From Epiperipatus broadwayi (taxonomy: Eukaryota; Onychophora; Udeonychophora; Euonychophora; Peripatidae): a stretch of 64,000 nt of DNA. Within the stretch, counting starts at the first letter, position 1. Each line of letters starts with the position of its first letter. The stretch lies in the NCBI GenBank assembly GCA_028023455.1, contig JAQFVV010006429.1, positions 1,650,493-1,714,492 of the forward strand, in the 5' to 3' direction. This document shows, piece after piece, positions 48,250 to 59,700 of this stretch. The position numbers were made by a program, and so were the translations under genes. The notes under the pieces are model-generated. The model was not told the origin of the DNA. It saw nothing but the letters and a program-made list of their open reading frames with translations, and did not search any database.

Positions 48250-48372
48250 TTAATTGGCTAACTGATCGGTCTTTCCATACTATATATGGAAATGTAGGTC
48301 AATTTAGTTAAATTTCACTTGGTTATTGAGCGGTCTTTCCATACCATATTTGGAAATGTAGGTTAATCTAAG
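48250..48372. repeat. Two direct copies of an about 60-bp motif with a palindromic core
   Basis: Both copies (about 48254-48308 and 48318-48372) contain CGGTCTTTCCATAC, then ATAT, then TGGAAATGTAGGT. The TTTCCATA...TATGGAAA core is an inverted repeat. Conservation of the core against the more variable flanks is notable. Confidence 0.75.
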
Positions 48373-49888
48373 ATATAGCCAAGTATATTGAGTTTGAAAC
48401 AATGGCTGTCCAGAATTTGATCAGATTAAAATCTAAACAAAAATGTAATGGAAACAAAAGAATATGTCTTGTTTCTAGATATGTATGAAATAAATAAAAT
48501 ATTTTGCCTCAAGGTAGCATTCTTTAAATAGTTGCATTAAGTATAAATAGCTAAATTTTTGGGCCATCTATATACTTATTCTAAGTCTTATCTCTGAGTG
48601 TTATCATACTTCATGTCTGTTTAATTGGTGTAATAAGTAATGTTGGTGTAAAAGAAATGACTGTTTGCTCATCTTCCACTTATGAGGCCAAAGCCTGAAA
48701 CATCTGGGCCAAATTTAGTAAATTTTTCAAAGAAGATGCTTGCCTGTAATTGCACTTTAAATCTATACTGACGCCTGCTTCCATCCAAACCAGTCTCTGC
48801 TCATAATCCTCCGATTATCTGTGTTGACTCAACAAGTTGTCAAGATAAAACGTCTACATTGCCATCAACTAGTGAACTCTTAATTAATCTACCTTTTATT
48901 TAAAGTTATACTGTAATCCTTTTTTTATTATATTTTATTCTTAAAACCCATTTTGTATAATGCTCAATAATGTTTATACAATTTATTCTAATGCTGTATT
49001 AAGTTCTTTTAAAAAAAAAGTTCTTAAATTTTGGTGCGGCAATTTAGATTGAATTTTATTTTCTCTTTGTTTGAATTTTGATTTACTCTGTTTGAATTTT
49101 GATTTACTCTTAATATGCCAAGTCGGTATCCAACGCATTGAATAAGTATAAACTTCACTGCTCATAGTTTCTTCTGTTAAATAATTGGAGAGTAAATTTT
49201 CTTTAAGGTTAATTATTATAAACTTGCTTGGTTTTATACCGATTATTTTATATAATGATGTTTACTTTTAAATGACAAGTAACACTTTAATGTCTGTACT
49301 TAGCTGCCCTCACTAATTATAAAGTAAATCTTTATCTAATCATTGAAATTCATTTTGCCAATTTATTTAATTAAATCTCGCCAGAAGTGAGTTTAATATT
49401 TAATGAATCATCTGCCTATGCGTGATCTATAATTTTATTTTGTAGTTATGTCAAATTATACATGCATTGATCACTTATAGAAATGTAAGGAGATATTTTA
49501 GGGTGTGGGAGAAAGCAAATTCTTCCCATTTTAGTTTTAGACTCTGACCCATTGTACGTTTTATTAGTCATTAGTTAATTGCCTGGGAATGGTTTGTAAT
49601 TAGATATTCCATTATGCCAGAAAGCATATTATTTTCAGGTATTAATTAATTTATCATGGTCGTTAGTGACACAAACTATCTATGCTATGGCTGTTATAAA
49701 GGTATCATTGCAATTGTTTAATTTATTAATTTTCTTGTTTTGCCATGCATCTTGGGATCTTTGGAATGCTAGTACCCACTCCTCATTATTCCCTTAAAGT
49801 AAATACTATTCCTACTGGGATCAATTACAGACACTTTTAATGTATAAGTGTATGGGAAAATATGGATAAACTATCCCAACATGCTAGC

Positions 49889-50030
49889 TTGTGCCACTAT
49901 TCTTCAGAGATATATTCTTGGCCGTCGTGCAGACATATTTTCACTTTTGTGCCAGTATTCTTCAGACATATGACCTTGGCCATTGTGCAAGCATACTCTC
50001 TTGTGCAAATATGACGAAGCCATCCAAGAG
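49889..50030. repeat. Degenerate tandem repeat with unit of 54-58 bp
   Basis: TTGTGCCACTATTCTTCAGA (49889), TTGTGCCAGTATTCTTCAGA (49947) and TTGTGCAAATATGACGAAGC (50001) head successive units. Each of the first two continues with CTTGGCCRTYGTGCA. It lies in the region that splits the gypsy element. The plus-strand frame 49891-50073 follows the repeat and is probably fortuitous. Confidence 0.8.
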
Positions 50031-51105
50031 CATCTTATGTGACTGCAGTCTTGTATGCGATTATAAATTATAATGTAATATGCCTTATTATTATTGATTT
50101 ATTTATAAACCTGCAATGCTCTCTGTCAGCCATAATTGCATGTTGCTCACCACCCATTCTATTTAATTCTCTAAGTCAGATTATGTAATTACAGCTTTTT
50201 TTAGGCTGAACCATCTTACTCCCACACATTTGAGTGATCTCTCAAACCTAGGAAAAATGTGACCACACACGCTCTTAAAATCACACATCATAAACTCTTA
50301 CTGATATGTATAATGTTATAATAAAATCCATTAGTGTGAATTTGTAATATTTTAAATGAGGATTAAACTACAATGTATTATTGATTATCAAATTAATTTA
50401 TTCTATAACCTTTGCATATTAATCACCCAATCAATTATTTATATATTAACTGCACAAACCAATTTTATATATTAATCACACAAATCAAATTTATATATTA
50501 ACAGCACAAATCAAATTTATATATTAACCACACTGTAATATATAAACCAAATTATGTATGTTTATTTGTTTAACTTGTAATAGTATTATATCGACATTCT
50601 ACACATATATTTTGTTTCACTTATAATCATTAAACTACTATTTAATCATTTAATAAATTTAAATCATATCATTTCTTTGTATTATAGTATTTGTCATTTA
50701 TTGCCTGAATCTCTAGTATTAATTATTTGATTGAGTTATATTGTTTCCTAATTGAATGAGATTTTCTTTTGATTATTAATTAAGCCCCTTTTGTTTAATG
50801 TTGCCTTGAATATTATTACAGTTCTGATTATTAATTCATATTAAGCAATAGTCTGTACCATTTTTTAATTGTTATATTCCAGGTAAATTATTACTTAATC
50901 ATTTGAATCTATTATTGATTTCCAAGTCTCTGTGCTCACCCTGTTCTCATTGCTGGGACTGGAATCAATAGAAAACTTATGCTTATGGTATCCTCAAAAA
51001 CATTGCTCATATAGGTATAGACCCTAGAACCCAGGCAAACAGGTTAACATTTAGTATTGTTCCTGCCTTATGTATTTTGCACATGCTAAATTGATGTACT
51101 TTTGT

Positions 51106-51900
51106 TTGGATTCTAGGTCTTGTTGAATGAAGATACAATTTTGACTGATACAATATATGCAAAAGATAAAAAGTCTTGAACTTGTTACATAAAGGACCCC
51201 CAGTAATTGTAAGTATAAAATAATTAGCTCAGCCCTAGATATGGTTGCCAAACTAAGTGATATTGTATAGATAGTAAAACATTTGTGGAAACTGTCAGTG
51301 CATGGCAGAGATGCCACCAAAGAGATTAGACACCTGGTGTAAAGCAACTACAAATATTGCTGAGACTCCAGTTAGATTACGCTGATTCATTTAATGTCTC
51401 TTTGGTACTTATAAATGTTTACTCAAAATGGCCAAAATACAAATGTGTCATGATTATAAGTATGAATAATACTGTGAAAGCTTTGAAGAAAATTATCATG
51501 TATTGTGGTTATCCTGAGATTATAGTCTCTGACAATGGAGCTGACTTCACATTTGAATCACTTGGGAAATCATCTAAAATCTAATGACCTAGTGGAATAT
51601 TAATAAATGTGCTAAATAAGTCTTTATATAATGGTATTAATGAAACTCTAATTGATGCTATGTTCTATCAACATTTCATTCCTTGTAAATCAATTTAAAA
51701 GCCCTTGGTTAAGATGTTAATGTGTAGGAAATGCCAAATATAATTATCAGTGCTTATAGTCCATCAAGGTAAATTTATTTGGATGATGAAAAATATAAAA
51801 TTGATGATGCTGTAGGTTACATGCCATGCCTAAAAAAAAATGGTTTCCACTAGTGTTATTTCAAATAATAATCATTGGAGAAATATTTCTAGATTTATAC
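51106..51900 (+). pseudogene. Ty3/gypsy-type integrase, 3' part of the split element
   Basis: KVLNLLHKGPPVIV (51172-51213) matches the LHxGHPG block of the zinc-binding N-terminus, followed by IWLPN and CGNCQCM (about 51284-51300) supplying the Cys pair. PPKRLDTW follows and the catalytic core opens with LDYADSF (51372-51392, first Asp). It goes on through VYSKWPKYKCV and GYPEIIVSDNGADFT (about 51508-51552, second Asp). A stop comes at 51582. The region with the third catalytic residue (Glu) is only traceable as scattered pieces (NGINETLIDAM, about 51631). The open stretch 51357-51584 has no ATG start. The block sits about 3.3 kb from the matching pre-integrase segment at 47.8 kb. Both probably came from one element, but two separate copies cannot be excluded. 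Confidence 0.8.
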
Positions 51901-52570
51901 TAAATTTTATGTTAGATCAAAATCTCAGCATTTTATATATTAGTTAAACAGACATATTATTGCATAGACTAAGCTTGAAGAAACCAGTATTTTACTTACA
52001 ATATGGTTATGGTATGTTATTGATAAATATAATCACATTATTTATAGGCAAAGTGAAAAAATAAACAAAGAAATTATTTTTTACAAATGCAAAATAAGAA
52101 TTATATATGTTCTTGGTAATATAAAAATAATTTTCACTTTAAAGATAATAATGTTAAATGACATGACAGAAATATTGAGTAGAATATTTGGAAGTTATAT
52201 TCATCCCACGTAATTTATAAGAAGTATTATAAGTATGATAATAGCCTGAAATATCCATAGAGAATTTTTTCTCATTCATAAGTAAAATATTTAACAAATC
52301 AATATCAATTATAAATGATAAGCAAACATATAAGTAATTGGAATACATAGTCAAAATGATGTATGTTATTGTTCTGAAAATATTTTAAGTTTGTTCTACA
52401 GATGTGTATGAAATTTCGTAGTGAGAAATATATTTACTCACAGCTCATATAAATATTTTTTAATATATTTATTTATTTATTTTAAAAGAATATAGAAGCA
52501 AATTTTAAATAAAAAAAAAATATAAATAAAAATTTCAAGATAAATTAAATGAAAGTTTAGAATATTAATC
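51901..52570. other. AT-rich DNA without a supported gene
   Basis: Nothing recognised. The minus-strand frame 52154-52354 has no motif. Confidence 0.5.
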
Positions 52571-53072
52571 ATATAAGGCAGGGTGTCCAACAAGTCTATC
52601 ATGATCCACCAGTCGATCGCAAAGCCATTTTTGGTCGATCACGAGGCCAATCTGGAAAGAGCTGTCAGGTAACAAATAAAACAAATTAAGTCAAGATTTT
52701 TCAAGTTTTGTAGTTATTTTTGTTTTTGTTCTAATTTTTTTTTCAATTCTAGATGGGTAAAGTCCACTAAGCCGTGTCATTATTGAAAATAATATTTTTA
52801 ATCTTGATTTAATGTAAGTAATTTGAATTAATAAATATTGTTAATAATTACTCATGTTGCTTTAATTTCCCTGGACATGGTTTTTTTGGTCTGTTAAATA
52901 ATAGTTATTTTTTCTTAGGTAGTATATAAAAATAGTATGTATTTTATACCTCATTCCACTTAGACTATGCCTATGACAAGTTGATTGCCTGTGAAAACAA
53001 ATCAATTGCATCACATTTTTAAAATAAAAAGTAGATCTTATGAACACAAAAGTTGGCCACCCCTGATATAAG
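52571..53072. mobile_element. Nonautonomous hAT-type DNA transposon with 8-bp target duplication
   Basis: The element runs from 52579 to 53064 (486 bp). Its ends are CAGGGTGTCCAAC and, at the right, GTTGGCCACCCCTG, which are terminal inverted repeats (reverse complement CAGGGGTGGCCAAC). The 8-base ATATAAGG directly flanks both ends (52571-52578 and 53065-53072). An 8-bp duplication plus CAGGG...CCCTG ends is the hallmark of the hAT superfamily. A GC-rich patch inside the left end (AGTCGATCGC, GGTCGATCACGAGGCC) is a subterminal feature. It has no transposase, so it would need one in trans. Intact duplication implies a relatively recent insertion. Confidence 0.93.
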
Positions 53073-53214
53073 GTAATTAGTTATTTTTTCATTGTTTATT
53101 TACTTATTTAATTAATCGTTAATTTACTAATAGTATATTTGTATGTGTTTTGTAATGGATTATGTCTTTGTTTTTTTTTTTTGCATTGTAGTTGTTATTC
53201 TCATTCTCACTCAT

Positions 53215-53755
53215 TCATTAGCATCAAAACATCATATGATCAATATTTCATATGCTTACCCAATCTGTTAATAACAGTAATAAACTCTCTATAAGGTAAT
53301 AGCATGAAGTGCAAGCCTTCCTAATTAGTGGCTGCAAGAATGTTTGTACATTAAATCCCTATCCAGTGCCTACTCATCTAATATCCCTAAACTGAGCCTT
53401 GATTTTGAGAGCACTGCATCTAGATCTTAGGATTTAATGTAACTCTCCAGCATCCACCTTTTATCTATTTAGTTAACTATAAAGCTAGTTTTTATCATGA
53501 GCTTCTAGCTTTATAATTAACTAAATAGATAAAAGATATTTGCTGGAGGGTTATATTGGATTTTAAGATCTAGGTTCAGTGCTCCCAAATCCAAGGATCT
53601 GCACTGATGAAAGCCACATGTTAGAAACTAATCTGAGATTATTGGATAAATAGGCACTTGATAGGGGTTTCATGTATAAATCTTCCTGCATCCATTGATT
53701 ATGATGTCTTGCACTTAGTACCATTACTGTATAGAAAGTTTGTTACTGTCATTTA
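53215..53755. mobile_element. Foldback-family palindrome, full-length (arms about 215-250 bp)
   Basis: The left arm (53276-53490) and right arm (53500-53750) are imperfect reverse complements meeting at AGCTAG...CTAGCT. From the ends inward the landmarks are CATCCATTGATTA-like ends, AGTGCCTACTCATCTAATAT, GATCTTAGGAT, CTCCAGCATCCACCTTTTAT and TTAGTTAACTATAAAGC. The left flank (53221-53260, ATCAAAACATCATATGATCA) belongs to the longer unit seen at 37.8 and 38.2 kb. It is more diverged than the 32.2-kb copy, so the family has been active over a long time. Confidence 0.8.
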
Positions 53756-56700
53756 TTTTATTTTGGATTTGATGCATATCTGATAATGCCAGACATTATG
53801 ATGACTTATTGTACAATTTCTTTACATACTCTTTTATTATTTCAGACATAACTATCAATATTGGTCTCGTGGCTTTTATTTCTAGATGCATGTTTAATTT
53901 AATGAAGGTAAAGGGAGACAGATGAGTATGCTTTAGTTAAACATTCGATTTAAATGAAGTTTATAGTTTAGAAATGATTGCAAATGGGATTAATAATTAA
54001 TATCTCTTTTATAGATTTTGTGTTCCACTGTTTATGTTTTTTTAATAAATCCCATGATGTTTTTTTTCTTTGTACGTATTTGTTCTGTTATAAAATATGG
54101 CTTGATCATCTCACATCTCTACAAAAGTTTGCTTTCCCAAATACAGGCATCGATAAAATGTACTAGCACAGACGTTTTCTTGTTTATCCCATTACATATA
54201 TATATATATAAAACACTTAATTACCAAAAGTTTTCACATGCACAGCATTTATAAATCACCTAGATTTATGCAAAATTAAATTATTTTTTAAAATAATATA
54301 TATATAAATGCAAAAATATTAACTTTTAAGTTGGAAAACATCAACAAATACAAAAATAAATATTGTAACTGAAAATAATTATAAACTATTATAATTGAAA
54401 GAAACCTAATAGGTAGTTAAAATTTCTGTTACAGAAAACTAATTATTTGAAAGTTTTACCAAAACGTAAAGATGGAAAGGTCAAATTTTAACAATTAGAT
54501 TTTAAATATAAATGTTTAACTATGAGTTTAAAGCAAAAGAAATGAACGATTATTAACCTTTCAACAATATAATTTATTACAGAAGCAAAATACATTAAAG
54601 GAAGATACACATCAGCCTAGATTATAAATAAATAATTTCAGTATTAGTATTAATTATTTAACATAGAATATTTTTCTAATACCTGCAGTAATAAATACAT
54701 TAAATGAAACCTGACATTGTTAAAATTAATAAGATGAACTATTTCCGTCCACGAAATTAAGAGACAATAATTTTTCAGTATTACATTTTGAAAATATTAA
54801 TGGACAAAGTGATAATGTAAAACAAATGCTTTAATGCTATTAATTAAATATAACCATTTAGAAAAATAAACAATAAAACCATTGTATTATCATCTTTTTC
54901 CTATATAATGGAGCATATTGGAAAATTATAATTTTTAAAAAACATTGGAAAATATAAGAAGAATATTATTCACTGCAGTAGTTAATATAGAAAAAAATCG
55001 TTGACTGACATTTGTTTTGATCGAACTTGTTGCCTCAAAGTATAATCTTTCAAGACTTGGAATATTTTCACAATCACCATTACTTGTACTGTGTTCATAA
55101 AATAAGCGTTTACTTTTATAGGTACTTACACTCTTAACAAAGATTGTGCCTGGTTTTCATTAATTTTTGGTCTGAAAAATGGTCCAAAGAAAAGAAATCA
55201 AACAATGCATTGTAGTAAAAACAATATTGTAACAAGCATAAAACATTATAAAGCAACATAATGGATAATACAAAAGGGCACATTAATGTTCAAAGCTGTT
55301 TGCGAAGTAAAAAAGCTAAAAAGTAACATATATTCACAGAGATCTATGATGAAGTTTAACTCAACTGGTTCTGGTTATAATGAAGGGCTCTTTAAATCTT
55401 CGATTAATACAAAGAAATGTATGGAGAATATAGACCCCTGTACATTGTTTCAAATTCTAAAAACAGCTCTTATGCAGGTAGCTACAAAAAAACAGGGCTA
55501 TAGTAAGAATGTATACTTATGGTTAAAGAAAATGTGAATTTAATTTTAGGTTTTGTAAAGCTATAATGTATCAGTGTATTAATATATTCTCATGTGACTG
55601 GGTAGTGAAATAAGTTAGTGTGAGAGTGGGACAGTAAAAATTACAGAAATATTATTAATTAAGTTGATAGTCTTTAGTCTAATAAATAAGAAAAATTATT
55701 AATGTTTCATGCTTTCTTAACATGAGTTTCTAGTTCACTTATGCATTTGTCTTGATTTTTGCCCTATTGTATAGCATTATAGAAGAAGGAAAGTTAGAAT
55801 GTTAAGTCTGAATAAGAAAAAAAATGAATTAATGCCCATCATCAAGAAAGTACATTTTTCCTTGCTCATAGACTTATCTGGTGTATCCCAAAATTACACA
55901 AAGTAGCCAATCTGTTAGGGAGTAATAATGAAGAAAGAAAGATACTAATGTCAACCAGCCTGAAATGATGATTGAAGAAAAGTAAGTAGTTTATCGTTAA
56001 TGATGAGCCAGAAATATTGTTTGGCAAACCTGAAGACAGATCAACCAAATAATAAAATATAATGAATTGTCCCAGGATGCATGATATATATATATGAAAG
56101 TAAAAATTTCTGATTATCCAATCATAAGTGCTTATATAAATAACCTTGATAAGATTGTATTATTATTATTATACGTATCAGATGTAATATAGTCATAAGT
56201 TTTTAAATTATAAGTTCAATATTTCACATAATTTTGACATTATTATACTGTGTTATTATTGCTACTTTTTCCAAAAAAAGAAGTGTACATTTATATATAC
56301 ATCTTTTGAAGAATTGTAATACTATATATATATATATATGTTTTAAATGATCAAATTTTATTAAAATTTCAATTTTGTTTTAAACTGATTATTTTTAATT
56401 TTATCTACGTGTATATATATATATATATATATTTGTTATAGAATTTATTTTTATTATTTGATTATGCCTTAAGTTGAGGGAAGGGGTGATATTTCCAATT
56501 TAAATTGAAATATGAAATGCAAAATATTATAAACCATAATACTAATTGCCTGTTTGATGGTATTTATATTTTTCATTGTGAAAGTAGTAAATTTAATTAC
56601 ACAATGTGAATAATATTGACATATTTATAATTTTGTTGCTACCTATAATAGACTATTGCTACGTTTTAAATTTGGCCTCTGCACTCAATTCTCATGCTTT

Positions 56701-59700
56701 CATTGCATTGATTGAGTAATTGACTTAAGTTCAAAAATTAAGTCATGTAACGTTGTATTTCAATCTAGTATGTCTGAAAACTACTGCTTGTTGCAGAATA
56801 GGATTATTAACCCTTAAAGAATAAGAATTTTAACCTGATTATTATAAGGCAGTGCTTGAAAGAATCCTGGTTAAATGTATCACTCCAAAACAATTGAAAG
56901 ATGCTCAGGGAATTCAAATCATATAAAACATCACTAGATAATATATATTATAACCTACACTCCCAACACCGCTCATATACATTACATGAGCAAAATGCCC
57001 AGGCGCCAGTTCTATTAATGAATAGAACAATATAACAAGATATATGATACAAATTATTATTGAGACTCTTCACTTAAGTCTATGTTCAGCTCAGCTCAGT
57101 GGGAGGCTATAGGAAGTTCATAAGATATATAATTATAAATAAATGAAAGAAGAAATATTACAAAACATTAAATATAATGTAAATCCTTTTTATTAATTAA
57201 TTGCGTGATAAAAAATCACAATGTTTATTTGTACAATCTATTAAAATATTCTTTCAACTTAATTTCTTCCTTCATCCAAGTACAACATATATCAGCTTGC
57301 TATAATTATATTACTAAACAATTCTATGACTTGGCATATCATAATCTAAACATCTACTTTAATGCCAATCAAGAAATAAACAATAAGATCTCAGGGAATT
57401 TAACAAACACAGTTGAATTAAATAAATACATTGGCCCATAAATTATAATTCCAAAGTATGATAAAATGTAATGAAACAAATTGACTAAAATATTTTACTG
57501 TGTTTCAATAATAAGATAATGATGGAAATAGGGTATTTTAATCTCATATCATCATCTAACAAATATACTAACTTGGCAACCTTTCTAATACATTTATCCA
57601 GTGGCAAATGTTCCTTATAATGTTTGGATTAAGAAAACAACATTGTCAGACACCAGAAAATTTTATATTATAACTATAATATAATATATCTATTTTATAA
57701 TAGATTTATGAAATGTGGAGATATGGAAATTGAAACACGAATGTACACAAGAATAACTCAAGACACAGTTTTTAAAATTTTAAATAACTAAAACAAATCA
57801 TTTATTACAATAAAAAAAATTTAGTTTAACATGATATTTTTACAATAGTACTACTTGTCTTACAGATTTCAAATTATCCAATAAACTTTGAGCATCAGCC
57901 CGGGTTGATCCCCACCATGTTTCACTATTCACTATTCAGACCCCTTGAAAGCAAATTAACAATAAAATTCTAATATTCTGACTTCGAATATTCACTTTGC
58001 TTAAATGTTTCATTTAAGCATAATTAAGCATGACATTGACTAAATAATATATTATATTATTGGCACACTAAATATTTTGAGAGGATATTACTATTGACTA
58101 ATAAAATAAATCAAATTAACTATATTTGGCCATCAATAAAGCAACTTTCTCTAACTAATTAAATAACTATTTCAATTACATATACCCTTTATGGATAGCA
58201 AATAAAAATCATATTCATTCTGATGATTTGATGATTTACAATTCTGTATTAAACAAGCATATATTTATATAGCGCAATGTTTATAATTGTAATTCACTAA
58301 ATATCAGCCTTTTACAGCTACTGTACATGCACTTTTTTAGTGCCTGTACAAGATATAGCATTTAAGAAAGAATAAAATGAATCCACCTATTCTTTCCAAA
58401 CCCAAATGTTTATATATGGGCAAATCTTAAGTACTGGCAAATAAAGTGTGAAGATAGATCATTCACTTTGTGGGATGAAAAATGATCTCCCCAAAAGCTT
58501 TGTTTTCCATGAGAGGAAGACTTTAAATATAATGTTCGGGTATGTTTATAGCCCAAGTGATCGATTCTCATAGATAGGACGATCAAGAATTTATCTAGCA
58601 TTTAGTATGCTTCATTCGTTTAAATCCCAGGAGAGGATTGTATTTGGTGTGTGTTTGTATGCCCAAGTCAGAGGCAAGAAACCACCAAAATATTTTAATG
58701 TAGTAGATTACTCTACAGACCTTCGTGGTTATTCCATATTCCTCATGTGAAAATAAAGATAGCTCCACCATGGAAGGTGTTGATTATTGTGCTTAATTTT
58801 GAAAGTTCGGGCAAGATAAAGGTTATATTGGAGGTGTTAGTTCCTCAAGATCCACTTTAGTATAAATAGTGCGTTAGTAACTAGGGTCAATATCTGTATT
58901 GTGCTGCTAAATATTGCTAGTATTTGACAAGTAAATCAATGGAGAAAGTAATTAAAATTGCGTAATTTAAAACGCTTATTTACTGAAAGAATATTCAAAT
59001 GCAATATTTAATTCTGGTTAGTAATTAAATAATACTCATATTTAAAATTATACGTATGAATAAAATTTGTATCATAACTTAAGTTAGCATTAAGTTAAAT
59101 GTAAGATGGTAAGTGTAACTTCTGATAGCTGGCCTATAATTAGAATAGGTTATCCCATTAAAGACCATAAATAAAGTAAATGTATTAGAAATAAATTTAA
59201 TATTTTGCGTATTGCATATGATGGGATTAATCATTTAAAAAAAAAAAAAATAGTTAGTCAATAATTTTGAATAAAAGCTTCTACAAGGTTACCAAAATTT
59301 AATAAACAATGTATTGGTAATGAAATGTATTTTTAGTTAATCAATCCATATGATTGCATACAGGAGAAGTAGTAACCTCTAGTCCATAACCAAAAGAGTA
59401 TACAGATTAGTGTCAGTTATATTTTATATTTTTGTATTACTATGGGATTATTGAATAAATGTTCATATTTTTTTTTTTTTTTGATAATAATAAATTATAG
59501 TCTTGTTAAAATTTGTTGTAGATTCATTTTTTTTTTGTTTTTATATGCTAAATATAAGTGTTTGCACAATATTTGCAAAACCTTTTCTTGAGTCCGAAAT
59601 CATTCCAAATTCTTAAAAACTTAATATACCAGATAAATAAAGTTAAGCAGATCGGAATATGTCATTATATTTTAGTTTAATGATAATTATTTATGGAGTT

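Larger units (their letters stand above)
47936..51105. other. About 3.2 kb of DNA separating the two halves of the gypsy element
   Basis: No open frame with a recognisable domain. It contains two tandem repeats (listed separately) and a GC-richer stretch at about 49500-50290 that could be an LTR or nonautonomous element body. ATATATTAA-type units recur four times at 50440-50540 (TTTATATATTAA-C with CACAAATCAAA). I could not find terminal repeats or a target duplication that define one insertion. Confidence 0.45.

Noticed and set aside
57880-57960. CCCGGGTTGATCCCC as a B box
   Set aside because: It differs from the consensus at key positions, has no A box on either strand at tRNA spacing, and no second copy.
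58560-58630. Possible tRNA-derived SINE head
   Set aside because: TTCGTTTAAATCCC only loosely fits a B box and no A box is at the right distance.
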